From: Chitinophaga terrae (ex Kim and Jung 2007)
GTDB taxonomy: Bacteria > Bacteroidota > Bacteroidia > Chitinophagales > Chitinophagaceae
Reading direction: 5' to 3'
Length of the DNA: 64,000 nucleotides
Assembly: GCF_900107795.1 (NCBI RefSeq)
Contig: NZ_FNRL01000001.1
Location: forward strand, 244,544-308,543
Made by a program: the position numbers and the translations under genes. Below, one piece after another: positions 33,615 through 42,509 of the stretch (position 1 is the stretch's first letter; the number at the start of each line of letters is the position of its first letter). The notes beneath the pieces are model-generated. The model did no database searches. It was not told the DNA's origin and was given only the letters and a program-made list of their open reading frames with translations.

Positions 33615-34148
33615 ATGAGCACCGGCAACTCTCACAAACGCAAGTATGTCCTTTTCCGGAAGTGGTGTAATTTATTGAAAGACTCAAAGGATACCTTTAC
33701 ATTTGAAGGAGCGGCGATTATCTGGTTGCCACTTGCCCTTATGTTAATCATAGGATGCTTTCTTTTGTTGCAGGACTTTGACGATCCAACGAAAGATACT
33801 ACGCATATTACTAATATCGGGTTTGCCGTATTAGCGGGTATCTCCTCTTTGTCGTTCACCTGGGCCGGGAAGATCGAACAGTCATCAGACCGGAAACTAC
33901 ACGACGAAGTAGTGCGTATGGGAGAAGTCTCTTTTCATGCGGCCCTTGTTTACATTATTGCATCAGGGCTTAAATATATATACATCCATATTGATGCCGC
34001 CATGGGGTCGCACTACTGGTTCGGAGAAAGAGTAATCAGGTTTACTTATATAATTTGTTTTTTCATGGCATTCGAGAAAACCATTTTTTCTATAACGGGG
34101 CTTAACAAGTTATTATATCGTAAGTCCAGGAAAAAAAATGAGAATTAG
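33615..34148 (+). CDS. Hypothetical four-helix membrane protein
   Basis: A 177-aa protein from the ATG at 33615; an in-frame TTG at 33591 would add 8 residues. Hydrophobic segments lie at about 38-58 (AAIIWLPLALMLIIGCFLLL), 70-88, 108-125 and 140-160, with a basic C-terminal tail (LLYRKSRKKN). No family is recognised and the neighbours give no functional hint. Confidence 0.65.
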   Translation: MSTGNSHKRKYVLFRKWCNLLKDSKDTFTFEGAAIIWLPLALMLIIGCFLLLQDFDDPTKDTTHITNIGFAVLAGISSLSFTWAGKIEQSSDRKLHDEVVRMGEVSFHAALVYIIASGLKYIYIHIDAAMGSHYWFGERVIRFTYIICFFMAFEKTIFSITGLNKLLYRKSRKKNEN

Positions 34149-34357
34149 CGATTGCTTAAACGCCATTTATCAAACTACGATGCTTTCTGCAAAAACCATA
34201 TTTCTGCCAGCTCAAATAAGATGCAACCCCCATGCTTTTCCACACCCGCAGTTCGTTATCCTTATCAACTCAAAATTTTTTCGGGGCAGGAAGAAATAGT
34301 AAATTAGCAAAACGTACTGGTTAACAGATTGATTTATTTCTGCAAAATATCAAGATA

Positions 34358-35131
34358 ATGGGCTTTTTAAACAAATTGTTCGGTGGCTCCAATACAAAAG
34401 GAAAACGCGCTCCCAATCAAAGAGCCGAGTTCAAGGATGCCAGGTTTTTTGAAGCTATGCTGAAGAAAAAGGAGCATAACATTATAGCAGACATGGAAAC
34501 CAGGGAAATGCTCGAAAAGGAGGGGAAACTAACCGCTTATCACAACTGGATGATGGCCTTTGATTACCTCGATAAATTCCAGGTTGAGTATTCAATGGGG
34601 CATTCCATTGAACAATGTTACGAGGTATTTATTAAAGCAGCAGAATGGTATGCCGGCGGCTGGGAAGAGGATTCTACGTATGCCGACATGCTGGAAATGG
34701 TTGCGATCGGCTATTTGCTGGAGATCCCTGATGAGAATTATGAAGGAATAGTTCGTACCGTAGAACAGTCAGATGCCGGTTCCGACTATCCTGAATGGAA
34801 ACCGGATGGCATCCTCTGGTTTATTATCAATGGACGCAAAGCCCGTCGCCCTCAACCTGATGCGGTGATCTGGCCTTCTCTTTACCAGTCGTTGCTGGAC
34901 CTTACAAAGATGAACAAAGCAGATGCAGAAGTAGCGATGAAACAATACCTGGAAAATTGGTATGAGCTGCACAGGAACGATCCCTGGTATGATACTCATA
35001 AAAAAGAACTCGCCTATACAGGCTACTGGTGCTGGGAAGCGGGTGCTATCTCTAAAATAATGGGGCTCGACGACACTTCGTATAAAGATAGTCCCTACTA
35101 TCCTTACGACCTGGTTCACTGGAAACCATAG
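34358..35131 (+). CDS. PoNi-type (DUF1910/DUF1911) immunity-like protein
   Basis: A 257-aa soluble protein. The N-terminal part (YHNWMMAFDYLDKFQVEYSMG, YEVFIKAAEWYAGG) corresponds to DUF1910-like and the C-terminal part (YTGYWCWEAGAISKIMGLDD, YPYDLVHW) to DUF1911-like sequence, the two halves of immunity proteins that neutralise PoNe-type DNase toxins. No toxin gene lies next to it, so it may be an orphan immunity gene acquired for defence. The match is by motif memory; the partner is unknown. Confidence 0.7.
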   Translation: MGFLNKLFGGSNTKGKRAPNQRAEFKDARFFEAMLKKKEHNIIADMETREMLEKEGKLTAYHNWMMAFDYLDKFQVEYSMGHSIEQCYEVFIKAAEWYAGGWEEDSTYADMLEMVAIGYLLEIPDENYEGIVRTVEQSDAGSDYPEWKPDGILWFIINGRKARRPQPDAVIWPSLYQSLLDLTKMNKADAEVAMKQYLENWYELHRNDPWYDTHKKELAYTGYWCWEAGAISKIMGLDDTSYKDSPYYPYDLVHWKP

Positions 35132-35143
35132 GTTATTTAATTG

Positions 35144-35485
35144 ATGAATAAACAGATCAACATGAAAATATTTTACGCCGACTATGTCGAACAGCATGAG
35201 ATTCCTTTTGATAATGGAGTAGAAATGGACCGCGAAAAAGCGTTACAGTCATTTTCTGAGCTAACTGATTTCGAGGATAATTTCTGGGGGCTGTTCGATG
35301 ATGCCGACCGTACATTGCAATTCATGTCGACCGGCGACGACTGGTTAGCAGATATTCCGGACAGCAGCAAAGGAGGTTCCTATGTGAAACATTGTACATT
35401 CGATGAATGTCTTTTATTGATCCGGGAAGCATATGAAAAGAATAAAGTAGAAGTTCCTGCTGGTTTTGAGTTTGAGAAATGGTGA
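35144..35485 (+). CDS. Small acidic protein next to the immunity gene
   Basis: A protein of about 113 aa starting 12 nt after the immunity gene; a second ATG at 35162 would give 107 aa. It is acidic (pattern EDNFWGLFDDADRTLQF, GDDWLADIPD) with no signal peptide or membrane segment, and ends EVPAGFEFEKW. Close spacing suggests co-transcription with the PoNi-like gene; it could be a second immunity protein, but no family is recognised. Confidence 0.6.
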   Translation: MNKQINMKIFYADYVEQHEIPFDNGVEMDREKALQSFSELTDFEDNFWGLFDDADRTLQFMSTGDDWLADIPDSSKGGSYVKHCTFDECLLLIREAYEKNKVEVPAGFEFEKW

Positions 35486-35501
35486 TGTGTGCTTTTATAG
35501 G

Positions 35502-37325
35502 TCACTTCCTTTGATAATACTCCCTCATCACCTTCCACGCCTTCTTCTTCTCTCCTTTCTCCGACAACAACCCTTTCCGGTTATATCCTTTCTGGTACAC
35601 AGGATGCAGCCGGCCAGGCGACTTATAGTCGAATAACAGCCACGGGCACACGCCGGCGAGATGTGGAATAGAATCGAACATCGCTAATTGATCCGTATAG
35701 ATCTTTTCCTGGTAGCTTTCTGTCCAATAGGCAGCCATATCAGCTGGTTCATTGCGTGAACCGTAAAGCGCTTCCCCGCCAAATTCAGAAATAACAACCG
35801 GCTTATCGCCGAAGTCCATTTTCCATTTGGTATCGGTAGGTTTGCCCTGCCAGGGCACATACCAGCCAATGTATTCGTTGACAGCCACAATATCAGCATA
35901 CCGGTAAAGGGTATCCGAAACTTCCATTATGTTGTTGGCATATCTCTGGGTATTGGTTACGTGTGCAACCAGGCGGGTCGGATCTTTTTGCCTGCATGAT
36001 CCCGTCAGTTTTATAAGGGCGGAATTCCTGTTGGCAGTGGACGGATAAGTTTCATTGGAAAGGCTCCAGATGATAACCCCACAGCGGTTCTTATCTCTTT
36101 TAACCATCTCAGACAACATTAACTCCATTTTTGCAGGAACTGTACTATCGGAAAAGTTAATATGCTGGTATATTGGCAGCTCGTCCCAAACCATAAGCCC
36201 CATTTTTTCGGCCTCCCTGATCATATTGTCGTTATGCGGGTAATGAGCGAGCCGCACAAAGTTACAACCCAACTCCTTAGCTGCGCCCAGGAGCAGCCTG
36301 GCATCTTCCAGCGAAGCAGCCCTGGCGCCTTTGTAAGGATTTTCTTCGTGAATATTCACCCCTTTCAGGAAAACCGGCTGTTTATTAAGCCATACTTTAC
36401 CATCTTTCACTTCAATGGATCTGAAACCAATGCTATCAGTAACGCTATCTGTCCCGCATTCTATCATCACCTCATATAGTTTAGGCTGGTCGGGCGACCA
36501 TAACCTGAAGGGGCCAGAAAACTCGACAGACGCATACCCGGTACTGTCGGAAACTATCTTCTTTTTGATATTCAGCTCGGGTATTTTGATGGTGATGTTA
36601 TTCCGTGCCGCCTGGTTGCCATTCAATTTAACCATGCACTGGACCGTTTTTAGACTCCCCTTCTTCAACCGGAGCGTAAAATCGTCGATATAGGTTTCTC
36701 CTGTTTCAACCAGGTCAACATCCCTTGTAATACCGCCAAAATTCAGCCAGTCGAAGCCGTTGGCCGGCAAACCATTCTTCTGCCTGGCGTTGTTGGTTTT
36801 AACGATGATAGAATTGGCGCCGTTCTTAACCATACCGGTAATTTCAAACTGAAAAGGGGTAAATCCGCCTTCATGGCTCCCCAGTTTCTTCCCGTTTAAA
36901 TAAACATCGGCCTGGTAATTAACCCCGCCAAAGTAAAGGAATAACCTTTTCCGGTCTTTGGAGGTATATTCGAATTCCTTCTTATACCAAACCACACCCT
37001 CATAATATGTAAGATCGCATCTCTGCGAGTTGAAGTCGCCCGGTACATTCAATACAGGACCATTTTCGAATGAGTATTCAAAGAAGTCCGTCTTTTTTTC
37101 CGGCTTCTTTTCCAGCCATACCTGCAGCCACTCGCCTGTATTTGAAGGATCAACGATCACTTTCCATTCGCCATCCAGGCTATGCCGGTTCCTGGACCAG
37201 GGGTTGGTCATTGCCGTTTGGGCGTTTGCCAGGTCAGCGATCAGCAAAAATAAAAGAACAGCGTATATCTGTACAGCTGAAAATACCTTCAGGCAGCTAT
37301 GCATTTTTTCTTTTCTCATTTCCAT
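35502..37325 (-). CDS. Secreted GH2-family glycosidase (beta-glucuronidase/galactosidase-like)
   Basis: A 607-aa glycoside hydrolase with a signal peptide (hydrophobic VQIYAVLLFLLIADLANAQ). The order is sugar-binding jelly roll (about 45-225, YYEGVVWYKKEFEY, VYLNGKKLGSHEGGFTPFQF), immunoglobulin-like domain and TIM barrel (about 335-600). The acid/base Glu is in WSLSNETYP and the nucleophile Glu in PVVISEFGGEALYG, both as expected for GH2. The size matches beta-glucuronidase-like members rather than the 1000-aa LacZ type. It may be co-transcribed with nothing downstream; the WG-repeat gene lies 97 bp downstream of its start region on the same strand only as a neighbour. Confidence 0.9.
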   Translation of the reverse strand: MEMRKEKMHSCLKVFSAVQIYAVLLFLLIADLANAQTAMTNPWSRNRHSLDGEWKVIVDPSNTGEWLQVWLEKKPEKKTDFFEYSFENGPVLNVPGDFNSQRCDLTYYEGVVWYKKEFEYTSKDRKRLFLYFGGVNYQADVYLNGKKLGSHEGGFTPFQFEITGMVKNGANSIIVKTNNARQKNGLPANGFDWLNFGGITRDVDLVETGETYIDDFTLRLKKGSLKTVQCMVKLNGNQAARNNITIKIPELNIKKKIVSDSTGYASVEFSGPFRLWSPDQPKLYEVMIECGTDSVTDSIGFRSIEVKDGKVWLNKQPVFLKGVNIHEENPYKGARAASLEDARLLLGAAKELGCNFVRLAHYPHNDNMIREAEKMGLMVWDELPIYQHINFSDSTVPAKMELMLSEMVKRDKNRCGVIIWSLSNETYPSTANRNSALIKLTGSCRQKDPTRLVAHVTNTQRYANNIMEVSDTLYRYADIVAVNEYIGWYVPWQGKPTDTKWKMDFGDKPVVISEFGGEALYGSRNEPADMAAYWTESYQEKIYTDQLAMFDSIPHLAGVCPWLLFDYKSPGRLHPVYQKGYNRKGLLSEKGEKKKAWKVMREYYQRK

Positions 37326-37422
37326 TTTTGTAGCCGGGTTCGGAAGCTGTAAAATTAGTGCCTTCGCATATTTATAGGGGGGCGAAATGTTTCAAACTGG
37401 GCTGCCGGAACGCGATCACCCC

Positions 37423-39276
37423 TCACCTCTTCTCCTTGCCCCACGCGTCAAATTTCTTGTTCTGCAACGTATACACCCTCGCCGTTCCCTTATCATCGGT
37501 ATCCACTCTTTCGGATTCTTTGAATGGCACTACCTGTTCACCTTTTGAATTGATCAACGCTGCCTCGGTTACCTCGCCGTTTTTACGGGTAACCAAAGAT
37601 AGGCCAAGATTAAAGCCGGTAACTGAGGCATACTCAAATGGGATTGCCACGCGCCCCTTTGTATCTATGAAGCCATATTTGCCCTCTTGGTTTTCTACAA
37701 ACGCCAACCCTTCGCTAAACGGATCAATATCGGCATAGCCGCTCACGTCTATTGCCTTTTTGCCCTGCGGATCAATAAATGACGCTTTTCCTGCCTTATC
37801 CCATACCAGCAATAAACCATCACTGAAGTTATCGAGGGTCCTCAGCGGACCTGTAATCACTTTCCCATTGGTGTCGTAAATCGTAGTAAGACCGGCCAAA
37901 GGACCGTCTTCTGTGATTTTATTGGCAAAGAGAAGTTTAGTAGCCGGGTCTATTGACACATTGTCCCACTCGGGCTGTAACAACAACTCGCCCGATGATT
38001 TCATGACTGCATATTTGCTTTCCAGGCCTTCGGCTACCTTCACCAGCTCGGGTGTCAGGTCATATACGTATCCTTTCACCGGCACGAGCTTTTTGGAAGC
38101 CGTATCCAGCCGGTAGTTCCGGACGGCTTTGGAATCGCTTGTTACAAAGAACCAGGGAGTAACAGTCTGCAGCTTTTCGTAGCTGTAAGGGATCACAAGC
38201 TGGCCTGTAGCAGTTGATACAAAACCAAATTTCCCGCTGGCAGGGTCCTGCACCCTGGCCAGGCCGGAATAATTAGGAGCATTGTTATGCAGCACCATTG
38301 TTTTCGTGACTGACTTTGTATCATCTTTGAAATACATTTTCACCCTGGCTACGTTTCCCTTGAAAAAAGCCTCTACATATCCTTTCTTGGGGTTATCAAA
38401 CGGCGTAAGATCCGGCATTTCATCTCCCACATCTTTTTGCAATGCCGCTACATCTTTATACGATCCTTTCTCCAGGTTACGTAAGAGCTTCTGAACTGCT
38501 TTTTGATAACTTTTCAACAGGTCATCCAGGTTTTCGTCTCCATCCGGTCCCTGTTGATAACTCGACCTGCTGAGTAATTTACCATCCTTATTGAACGCCT
38601 CCATTTCAAGGTAACCTTTGATCGCTTCTTTTTCCAGTGCTACACGCACACAGTTATCTTTGATCTTAACCAGTTTGATAGCCGCGCCTTTGAAGCCTGC
38701 CTTTTCATGTTTATTGTCAAGATCTACAGCGGTAACTTTTGTTGGGTAACGATAGGTAACATCCACTACCGCGCTATCTACCGTTTGAAGTGAAGCAAGA
38801 TGCTGAGATTCGCCCAGGTCCAGTTTTTCATTTTTTTTACTTCCATCATGAAAGTATAGCTCCCTGGCTATAAATTCAGGGTCTTCCACGGAAGCGCTGC
38901 GCAGGGATGGGCCATCAGGCTCCAACACGCTAAACTTCAGGGAATAGGTTTGGTTGAAACCTACATCGCTGAGCGCCAGCCTGTAGGCATCTTCCAGGTG
39001 CGTAGGATCAGGCGGGGTAAAAGGAGTTCCCTCCTCTTCATCCTCGGGTTTAATATGCTGGGGCTTCTCATCCTTGAAATTCGACATGAATTTCAGGAAG
39101 GAGCCAACTTTCTCGTCTTCTTCTTTCAGGATATCCCTGGCTTCGTCCAGGGTTTTGCCGTCTAATTGCTTCAGGAAGTCCTGCACTGCAGGCGATGGTT
39201 CTTTTTTGCTTTTACATGCAGATAGCGCCAATATAACTACCATGCACATACCAATTCGATTGATGGTTTTCCTCAT
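37423..39276 (-). CDS. WG-repeat lipoprotein
   Basis: A 617-aa lipoprotein with a lipobox LSAC (Cys21). The N-terminal half is a charged domain without a known family. The C-terminal half has WG-type repeats of about 45-50 residues, seen in GKFGFVSTATGQLVIPYSYE, SKYAVMKSSGELLLQPEWD, GKASFIDPQGKKAIDVSGYA and GKYGFIDTKGRVAIPFEYA. WG repeats are surface beta structures common in Bacteroidetes, probably for binding. The repeats are intact and the gene looks complete. Confidence 0.85.
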   Translation of the reverse strand: MRKTINRIGMCMVVILALSACKSKKEPSPAVQDFLKQLDGKTLDEARDILKEEDEKVGSFLKFMSNFKDEKPQHIKPEDEEEGTPFTPPDPTHLEDAYRLALSDVGFNQTYSLKFSVLEPDGPSLRSASVEDPEFIARELYFHDGSKKNEKLDLGESQHLASLQTVDSAVVDVTYRYPTKVTAVDLDNKHEKAGFKGAAIKLVKIKDNCVRVALEKEAIKGYLEMEAFNKDGKLLSRSSYQQGPDGDENLDDLLKSYQKAVQKLLRNLEKGSYKDVAALQKDVGDEMPDLTPFDNPKKGYVEAFFKGNVARVKMYFKDDTKSVTKTMVLHNNAPNYSGLARVQDPASGKFGFVSTATGQLVIPYSYEKLQTVTPWFFVTSDSKAVRNYRLDTASKKLVPVKGYVYDLTPELVKVAEGLESKYAVMKSSGELLLQPEWDNVSIDPATKLLFANKITEDGPLAGLTTIYDTNGKVITGPLRTLDNFSDGLLLVWDKAGKASFIDPQGKKAIDVSGYADIDPFSEGLAFVENQEGKYGFIDTKGRVAIPFEYASVTGFNLGLSLVTRKNGEVTEAALINSKGEQVVPFKESERVDTDDKGTARVYTLQNKKFDAWGKEKR

Positions 39277-39411
39277 GATTACCGTTAATAATTAATAGTG
39301 GGGAATGGGCAACAAACCCTTTCTAACGGCAAAAATTAGTAAAAAACAGGCAACTATCAAACATTCCTGGTTGAATATCAATACAGTCAGGTGTTTTATC
39401 GCATGGATCCC

Positions 39412-39669
39412 TTACTGATTCTTGTCTTGTAGCACGGCAGGTAAAATGTATTCCTCCATCATCCTGTCGGCCTGCGGGTGCGCATATGCCTGCCCGTAAG
39501 CGCTGGCAGTGATCACTACCACCAGGGGCTGATCTTTGAAGATAAATATCTTATTCCCGCCGTTACCGGTACAGTACCAGGTTTCATATTCACGGCCATT
39601 GACGTGGTATCGCTTATTCCAGAAAAGGTAGCCATAGTATTCGTTTTGTTTACCGGGAAAACCTGTCTC
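39412..39669 (-). pseudogene. Serine hydrolase (beta-lactamase family), 3' remnant
   Basis: An open 85-codon frame without a start codon, in the same frame as and directly after the DoxX stop. It encodes NEYYGYLFWNKRYHVNGREY, ETWYCTGNGGNKIFIFKDQP, LVVVITASAYGQAYAHPQAD and RMMEEYILPAVL, which is the conserved C-terminal part of secreted serine hydrolases of the beta-lactamase fold. The catalytic SxxK and YxN portions are gone. A DoxX gene now occupies the place of the 5' part. Confidence 0.8.
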
Positions 39670-40080
39670 CTATCTCCCCGCCACTTTTTCATCTGTATCA
39701 TCCAGCTTCCATAACAACAATCCACAGGCTATAAATATGTATACCGGGTAATTAAAGGGAGCCATGGGACCTAGGGAAAAGAACATGAATAGCCCAAAGA
39801 TCAGGGTAATAAGGGAGGTACCCAATCCCATCCATTTTACCCGGTACCCGATAAGAAGGCCCAGGGCCAAAAGCCCTTCGAGCACAGTGGCGATTACCGC
39901 AAAAACGTTGGCTATACCGGCGTTAACAAACGGGATAAGTTTATTGGTATAGGCCGCAAAAGCATGCCAGTTGCCCCACGCAACACCTGTTGTACCTTCG
40001 GGGCCCAGAACGCCCAGGCGGTCTAAGATAGGGAGAATAAACCCTGCTGCCAATGCGATCCGTGCTATGAGTTTTACCAT
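39670..40080 (-). CDS. DoxX-like four-helix membrane protein
   Basis: A 136-aa integral membrane protein with four hydrophobic segments (about 5-20, 55-75, 85-105 and 107-127) and the layout of DoxX-like proteins (N-terminal LIARIALAAGFILPILDRLG, NVFAVIATVLEGLLALGLLIGY). DoxX relatives are linked to redox and detoxification functions in several bacteria. The stop codon is immediately followed by the in-frame serine hydrolase remnant, so its last residues (KVAGR) may lie at a recombination joint. It is divergent from a second DoxX-like gene. Confidence 0.75.
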   Translation of the reverse strand: MVKLIARIALAAGFILPILDRLGVLGPEGTTGVAWGNWHAFAAYTNKLIPFVNAGIANVFAVIATVLEGLLALGLLIGYRVKWMGLGTSLITLIFGLFMFFSLGPMAPFNYPVYIFIACGLLLWKLDDTDEKVAGR

Positions 40081-40290
40081 TGCCTGATTTTTAATACCGG
40101 CAAAATTAACTCAAAAACATAGCGTATTTCCATAACAGATCTGAATACACGAAGGAGCACAGATCCCTTCACCCTACGCTTTGTCCGGCCACTCCCCCAA
40201 TTTGTCCGCTTCGCCCTGAAACAACTGGTCTTTCCAGCCATAGCAAAGCATCTTTGTGTCATCATCCACAACAAATAAAATATTACAACT

Positions 40291-40680
40291 ATGACACAAA
40301 AAACAACAACAGCAATTTATTGGACAGGAACAGTTCTTACCTCCATGTGGTTTGGCGCCAGCGGTTTCTTTGAAATCACCAGGAACCCTATTGTTTGGGA
40401 AATCACCCAGCAGTTAGGTTATCCTCCCCACTTCATCTATACACTGGGAGTTGCGAAACTGGCAGGAGTTGCAGTGCTTTTAATTCCGGGCAAGTTATTA
40501 AGACTGAAAGAATGGGTATTTGCAGGTATCTTCTTCGACATCATCTTTGCCTTCGCTTCCAAATTAAGCGTACTTGGTTTACCGGCAACAACAGATGCAA
40601 TTGTAGCGTTCATCATGGTATCAGTAACTTACTTTATGTTCAGAAAATTATACCCCGGATTAGCGCAGCAATTTGCATAG
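40291..40680 (+). CDS. DoxX-like membrane protein
   Basis: A 129-aa protein with four membrane segments (about 8-25, 45-65, 72-90, 97-115), starting MTQKTTTAIYWTGTVLTSMW with the typical WFGASGFFEITRNPIV loop of the DoxX-like family. It is divergent from the other DoxX-like gene with 210 bp between them, and is followed by a strong terminator, so it forms a single-gene unit. A role in redox or solvent-stress handling is only suggested by family and by the neighbouring hydrolase and DUF1223 genes. Confidence 0.8.
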   Translation: MTQKTTTAIYWTGTVLTSMWFGASGFFEITRNPIVWEITQQLGYPPHFIYTLGVAKLAGVAVLLIPGKLLRLKEWVFAGIFFDIIFAFASKLSVLGLPATTDAIVAFIMVSVTYFMFRKLYPGLAQQFA

Positions 40681-40703
40681 AACCTAAAAAAAATAAAAAT
40701 GCA

Positions 40704-40740
40704 GAAAGCCCCTGGATATTATCCGGGGGCTTTCTTATTG
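40704..40740 (+). terminator. Terminator of the plus-strand DoxX-like gene
   Basis: A 13-bp stem with one T:G pair (GAAAGCCCCTGGA at 40704-40716 / TCCGGGGGCTTTC at 40722-40734, loop TATTA) is followed by TTATTG. Confidence 0.75.
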
Positions 40741-40757
40741 CCGTATATATAAATGAC

Positions 40758-40792
40758 AAAAAAAAGATGATGCAGAAAATATCCGCATCATC
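40758..40792 (-). terminator. Terminator of the minus-strand alpha/beta hydrolase operon
   Basis: An 8-bp stem (GATGATGC / GCATCATC, 40766-40773 and 40785-40792) is followed on the minus strand by eight T (A8 at 40758-40765). It is back-to-back with the plus-strand terminator. Confidence 0.6.
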
Positions 40793-40813
40793 GCATCTCT
40801 GATTTAAGACTAA

Positions 40814-41584
40814 TTACTTGCTGCCTGCCGCTTCTATGATCACCTTCGCCACCGCTTCCGGCTGGGAAATAAACACCACATGACTGGCCTTTATCTCCCT
40901 GATCTTTGCATTGGCGCGTTTATACATGGCTCTTTCTGTAGCCGGGTTCAGCGCCTTATCTTCCGTTGCAACAATTCCGAAACTCGGTTTGGTTTTCCAG
41001 GCTGCTTCCTGTACCGGTTCTTCGAACGACTTGCCAACGATAGGTACCTGCGATGCATTCATAAAAGCGCTTTGCTCTTTACTCAGATCGGCTGCAAAAC
41101 CTCCGTGAAATTTCTCATGATCAAAATATACGTATCCAAACGCGTCAGGATTTGTGAAGCCCGCTTCCGGCGCCGGCGGCGCGGCTGCTACCCATTTGCC
41201 GGTGCTTTCTCCCCTGTCGGGCATAAAGGCCGCCACATATACCAACGATGCAACCTTAGGATTTACCCCCGCTTCCGTGATCACCGTGCCGCCCCAGGAA
41301 TGGCCGACCAGCACTACCTGTCCGTCCTGCGCATTGATCACGCTGTTTGTTGCATTTACATCGTCTTTCAGTGAAGTAAGCGGGTTTTGAACGATGCTTA
41401 CATGGTATCCCTTACGGGTAAGGATATCGTAAACCGGTTTCCACCCCGAACCATCGGCAAATGCGCCGTGTACCAATACGATATTCTTAACGGGAGTACG
41501 TTGTGCGTAAGTAGCGCTGATGCCGGCTACTGCTACTGCTGATGTCATTACCAGCGTCTTGAAGGCATTAAATATCCTGCTCAT
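40814..41584 (-). CDS. Exported alpha/beta hydrolase
   Basis: A 256-aa protein with a signal peptide (MSRIFNAFKTLVMTSAVAVA ... YAQ). The fold is shown by the oxyanion motif VLVHGAFADGSGW, the nucleophile elbow VGHSWGG (Ser) and a C-terminal catalytic His in KASHVVFISQPEAVA, with an Asp in EDKALNP. It is close to the pyrethroid-hydrolase/EstC-type alpha/beta hydrolases; the substrate is unknown. It lies 34 bp downstream of the DUF1223 gene on the same strand, so the two are likely co-transcribed. Confidence 0.88.
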   Translation of the reverse strand: MSRIFNAFKTLVMTSAVAVAGISATYAQRTPVKNIVLVHGAFADGSGWKPVYDILTRKGYHVSIVQNPLTSLKDDVNATNSVINAQDGQVVLVGHSWGGTVITEAGVNPKVASLVYVAAFMPDRGESTGKWVAAAPPAPEAGFTNPDAFGYVYFDHEKFHGGFAADLSKEQSAFMNASQVPIVGKSFEEPVQEAAWKTKPSFGIVATEDKALNPATERAMYKRANAKIREIKASHVVFISQPEAVAKVIIEAAGSK

Positions 41585-41618
41585 TGAATCATTGATTTTA
41601 AAAGGTTGATGATATTAT

Positions 41619-42371
41619 TTATAATGTTACGTGTGTTGCCGCGGTGATGGCCCCGGTATTCCTGTTCTGCACCCAGGCTATTACTTCCCAGCCCTGGGTA
41701 TTAAATCCTTCGGGCAAACTGATCTGCTGCCTGTTATTACCGAACTCAAATTCATGCAAAGCCCTTACTATCTGGACATGCGATAAAGTACGGCCTTCGT
41801 TCTCTCCCCTTTTTACGTTGCTGACTGCATGTTTTTCTACCACTGCTACCATTAATTTGCTTTTGTTGGAGTTGCCCGTTACCTGGTAATCCAGGTCCAG
41901 TTTTCCTGCCCGCAGCTGGCCATGAACATTCAATGCCACGTCGGCACTGCCATTCAAAGCGTTCCTGATAGCGCCGGTAACAGCCGATTCATCCGACCCG
42001 ATGAATTCTCTCTGTCCGTTCACTACTAACTGCGGCGTATATACCTGTGCGGGAAGCTGTTGACTGTATTGATACTGGCGTTTGGAGAACTGGGAACTGC
42101 TGAAAGAATCTTTCCAGCCGAGATGATCCCAGTAGTCGACATGGTAAGCTAAAATGTAGATGGGTTTATTGCCTGCTTCTTCCTGTATGCGGGCCAGCAA
42201 TGCATCGGCAGGCGGACAACTGGAACAGCCTTCCGAAGTGAATAATTCCAATACTGCAAAACCCTGGCCTTTGATTTCTTTGCCTGAAGCGTTATTCCAG
42301 GTAAGGAATACTGCAATAAATAGAGAGAGCACTACGGCTGCGCTGATTGCTGAGATTCTTACTGGTTTCAT
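41619..42371 (-). CDS. DUF1223 thioredoxin-like exported protein
   Basis: A 250-aa protein with an N-terminal membrane or signal segment (ISAISAAVVLSLFIAVFLTW). The DUF1223 core has ELFTSEGCSSCPPADALL with the CSSC redox-type motif, AYHVDYWDHLGWKD and YTPQLVVNGQREFIGSD, all hallmarks of this thioredoxin-fold family. It probably acts in the periplasm as a redox protein. It is the first gene of a two-gene unit with the alpha/beta hydrolase. Confidence 0.9.
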   Translation of the reverse strand: MKPVRISAISAAVVLSLFIAVFLTWNNASGKEIKGQGFAVLELFTSEGCSSCPPADALLARIQEEAGNKPIYILAYHVDYWDHLGWKDSFSSSQFSKRQYQYSQQLPAQVYTPQLVVNGQREFIGSDESAVTGAIRNALNGSADVALNVHGQLRAGKLDLDYQVTGNSNKSKLMVAVVEKHAVSNVKRGENEGRTLSHVQIVRALHEFEFGNNRQQISLPEGFNTQGWEVIAWVQNRNTGAITAATHVTL

Positions 42372-42509
42372 GTCTTTTGAATTTTATTTAATTCAAAAGT
42401 ACCAGTACTTCGGGCGCCGGGTAAGTGAAATGTCCGCCAACCGGACATTTTAGCGCCTTAACACGGCCGCCATACGGGCGACCGGGACTCCTGCTGTCAA
42501 TCCTTCCAG

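Noticed and set aside
36162..36479. 105-aa plus-strand frame inside the GH2 gene
   Set aside because: Antisense shadow of a conserved catalytic domain.
40074..40274. 66-aa minus-strand frame upstream of the DoxX-like gene
   Set aside because: It overlaps the DoxX start, covers the divergent promoter region and has no recognisable features.
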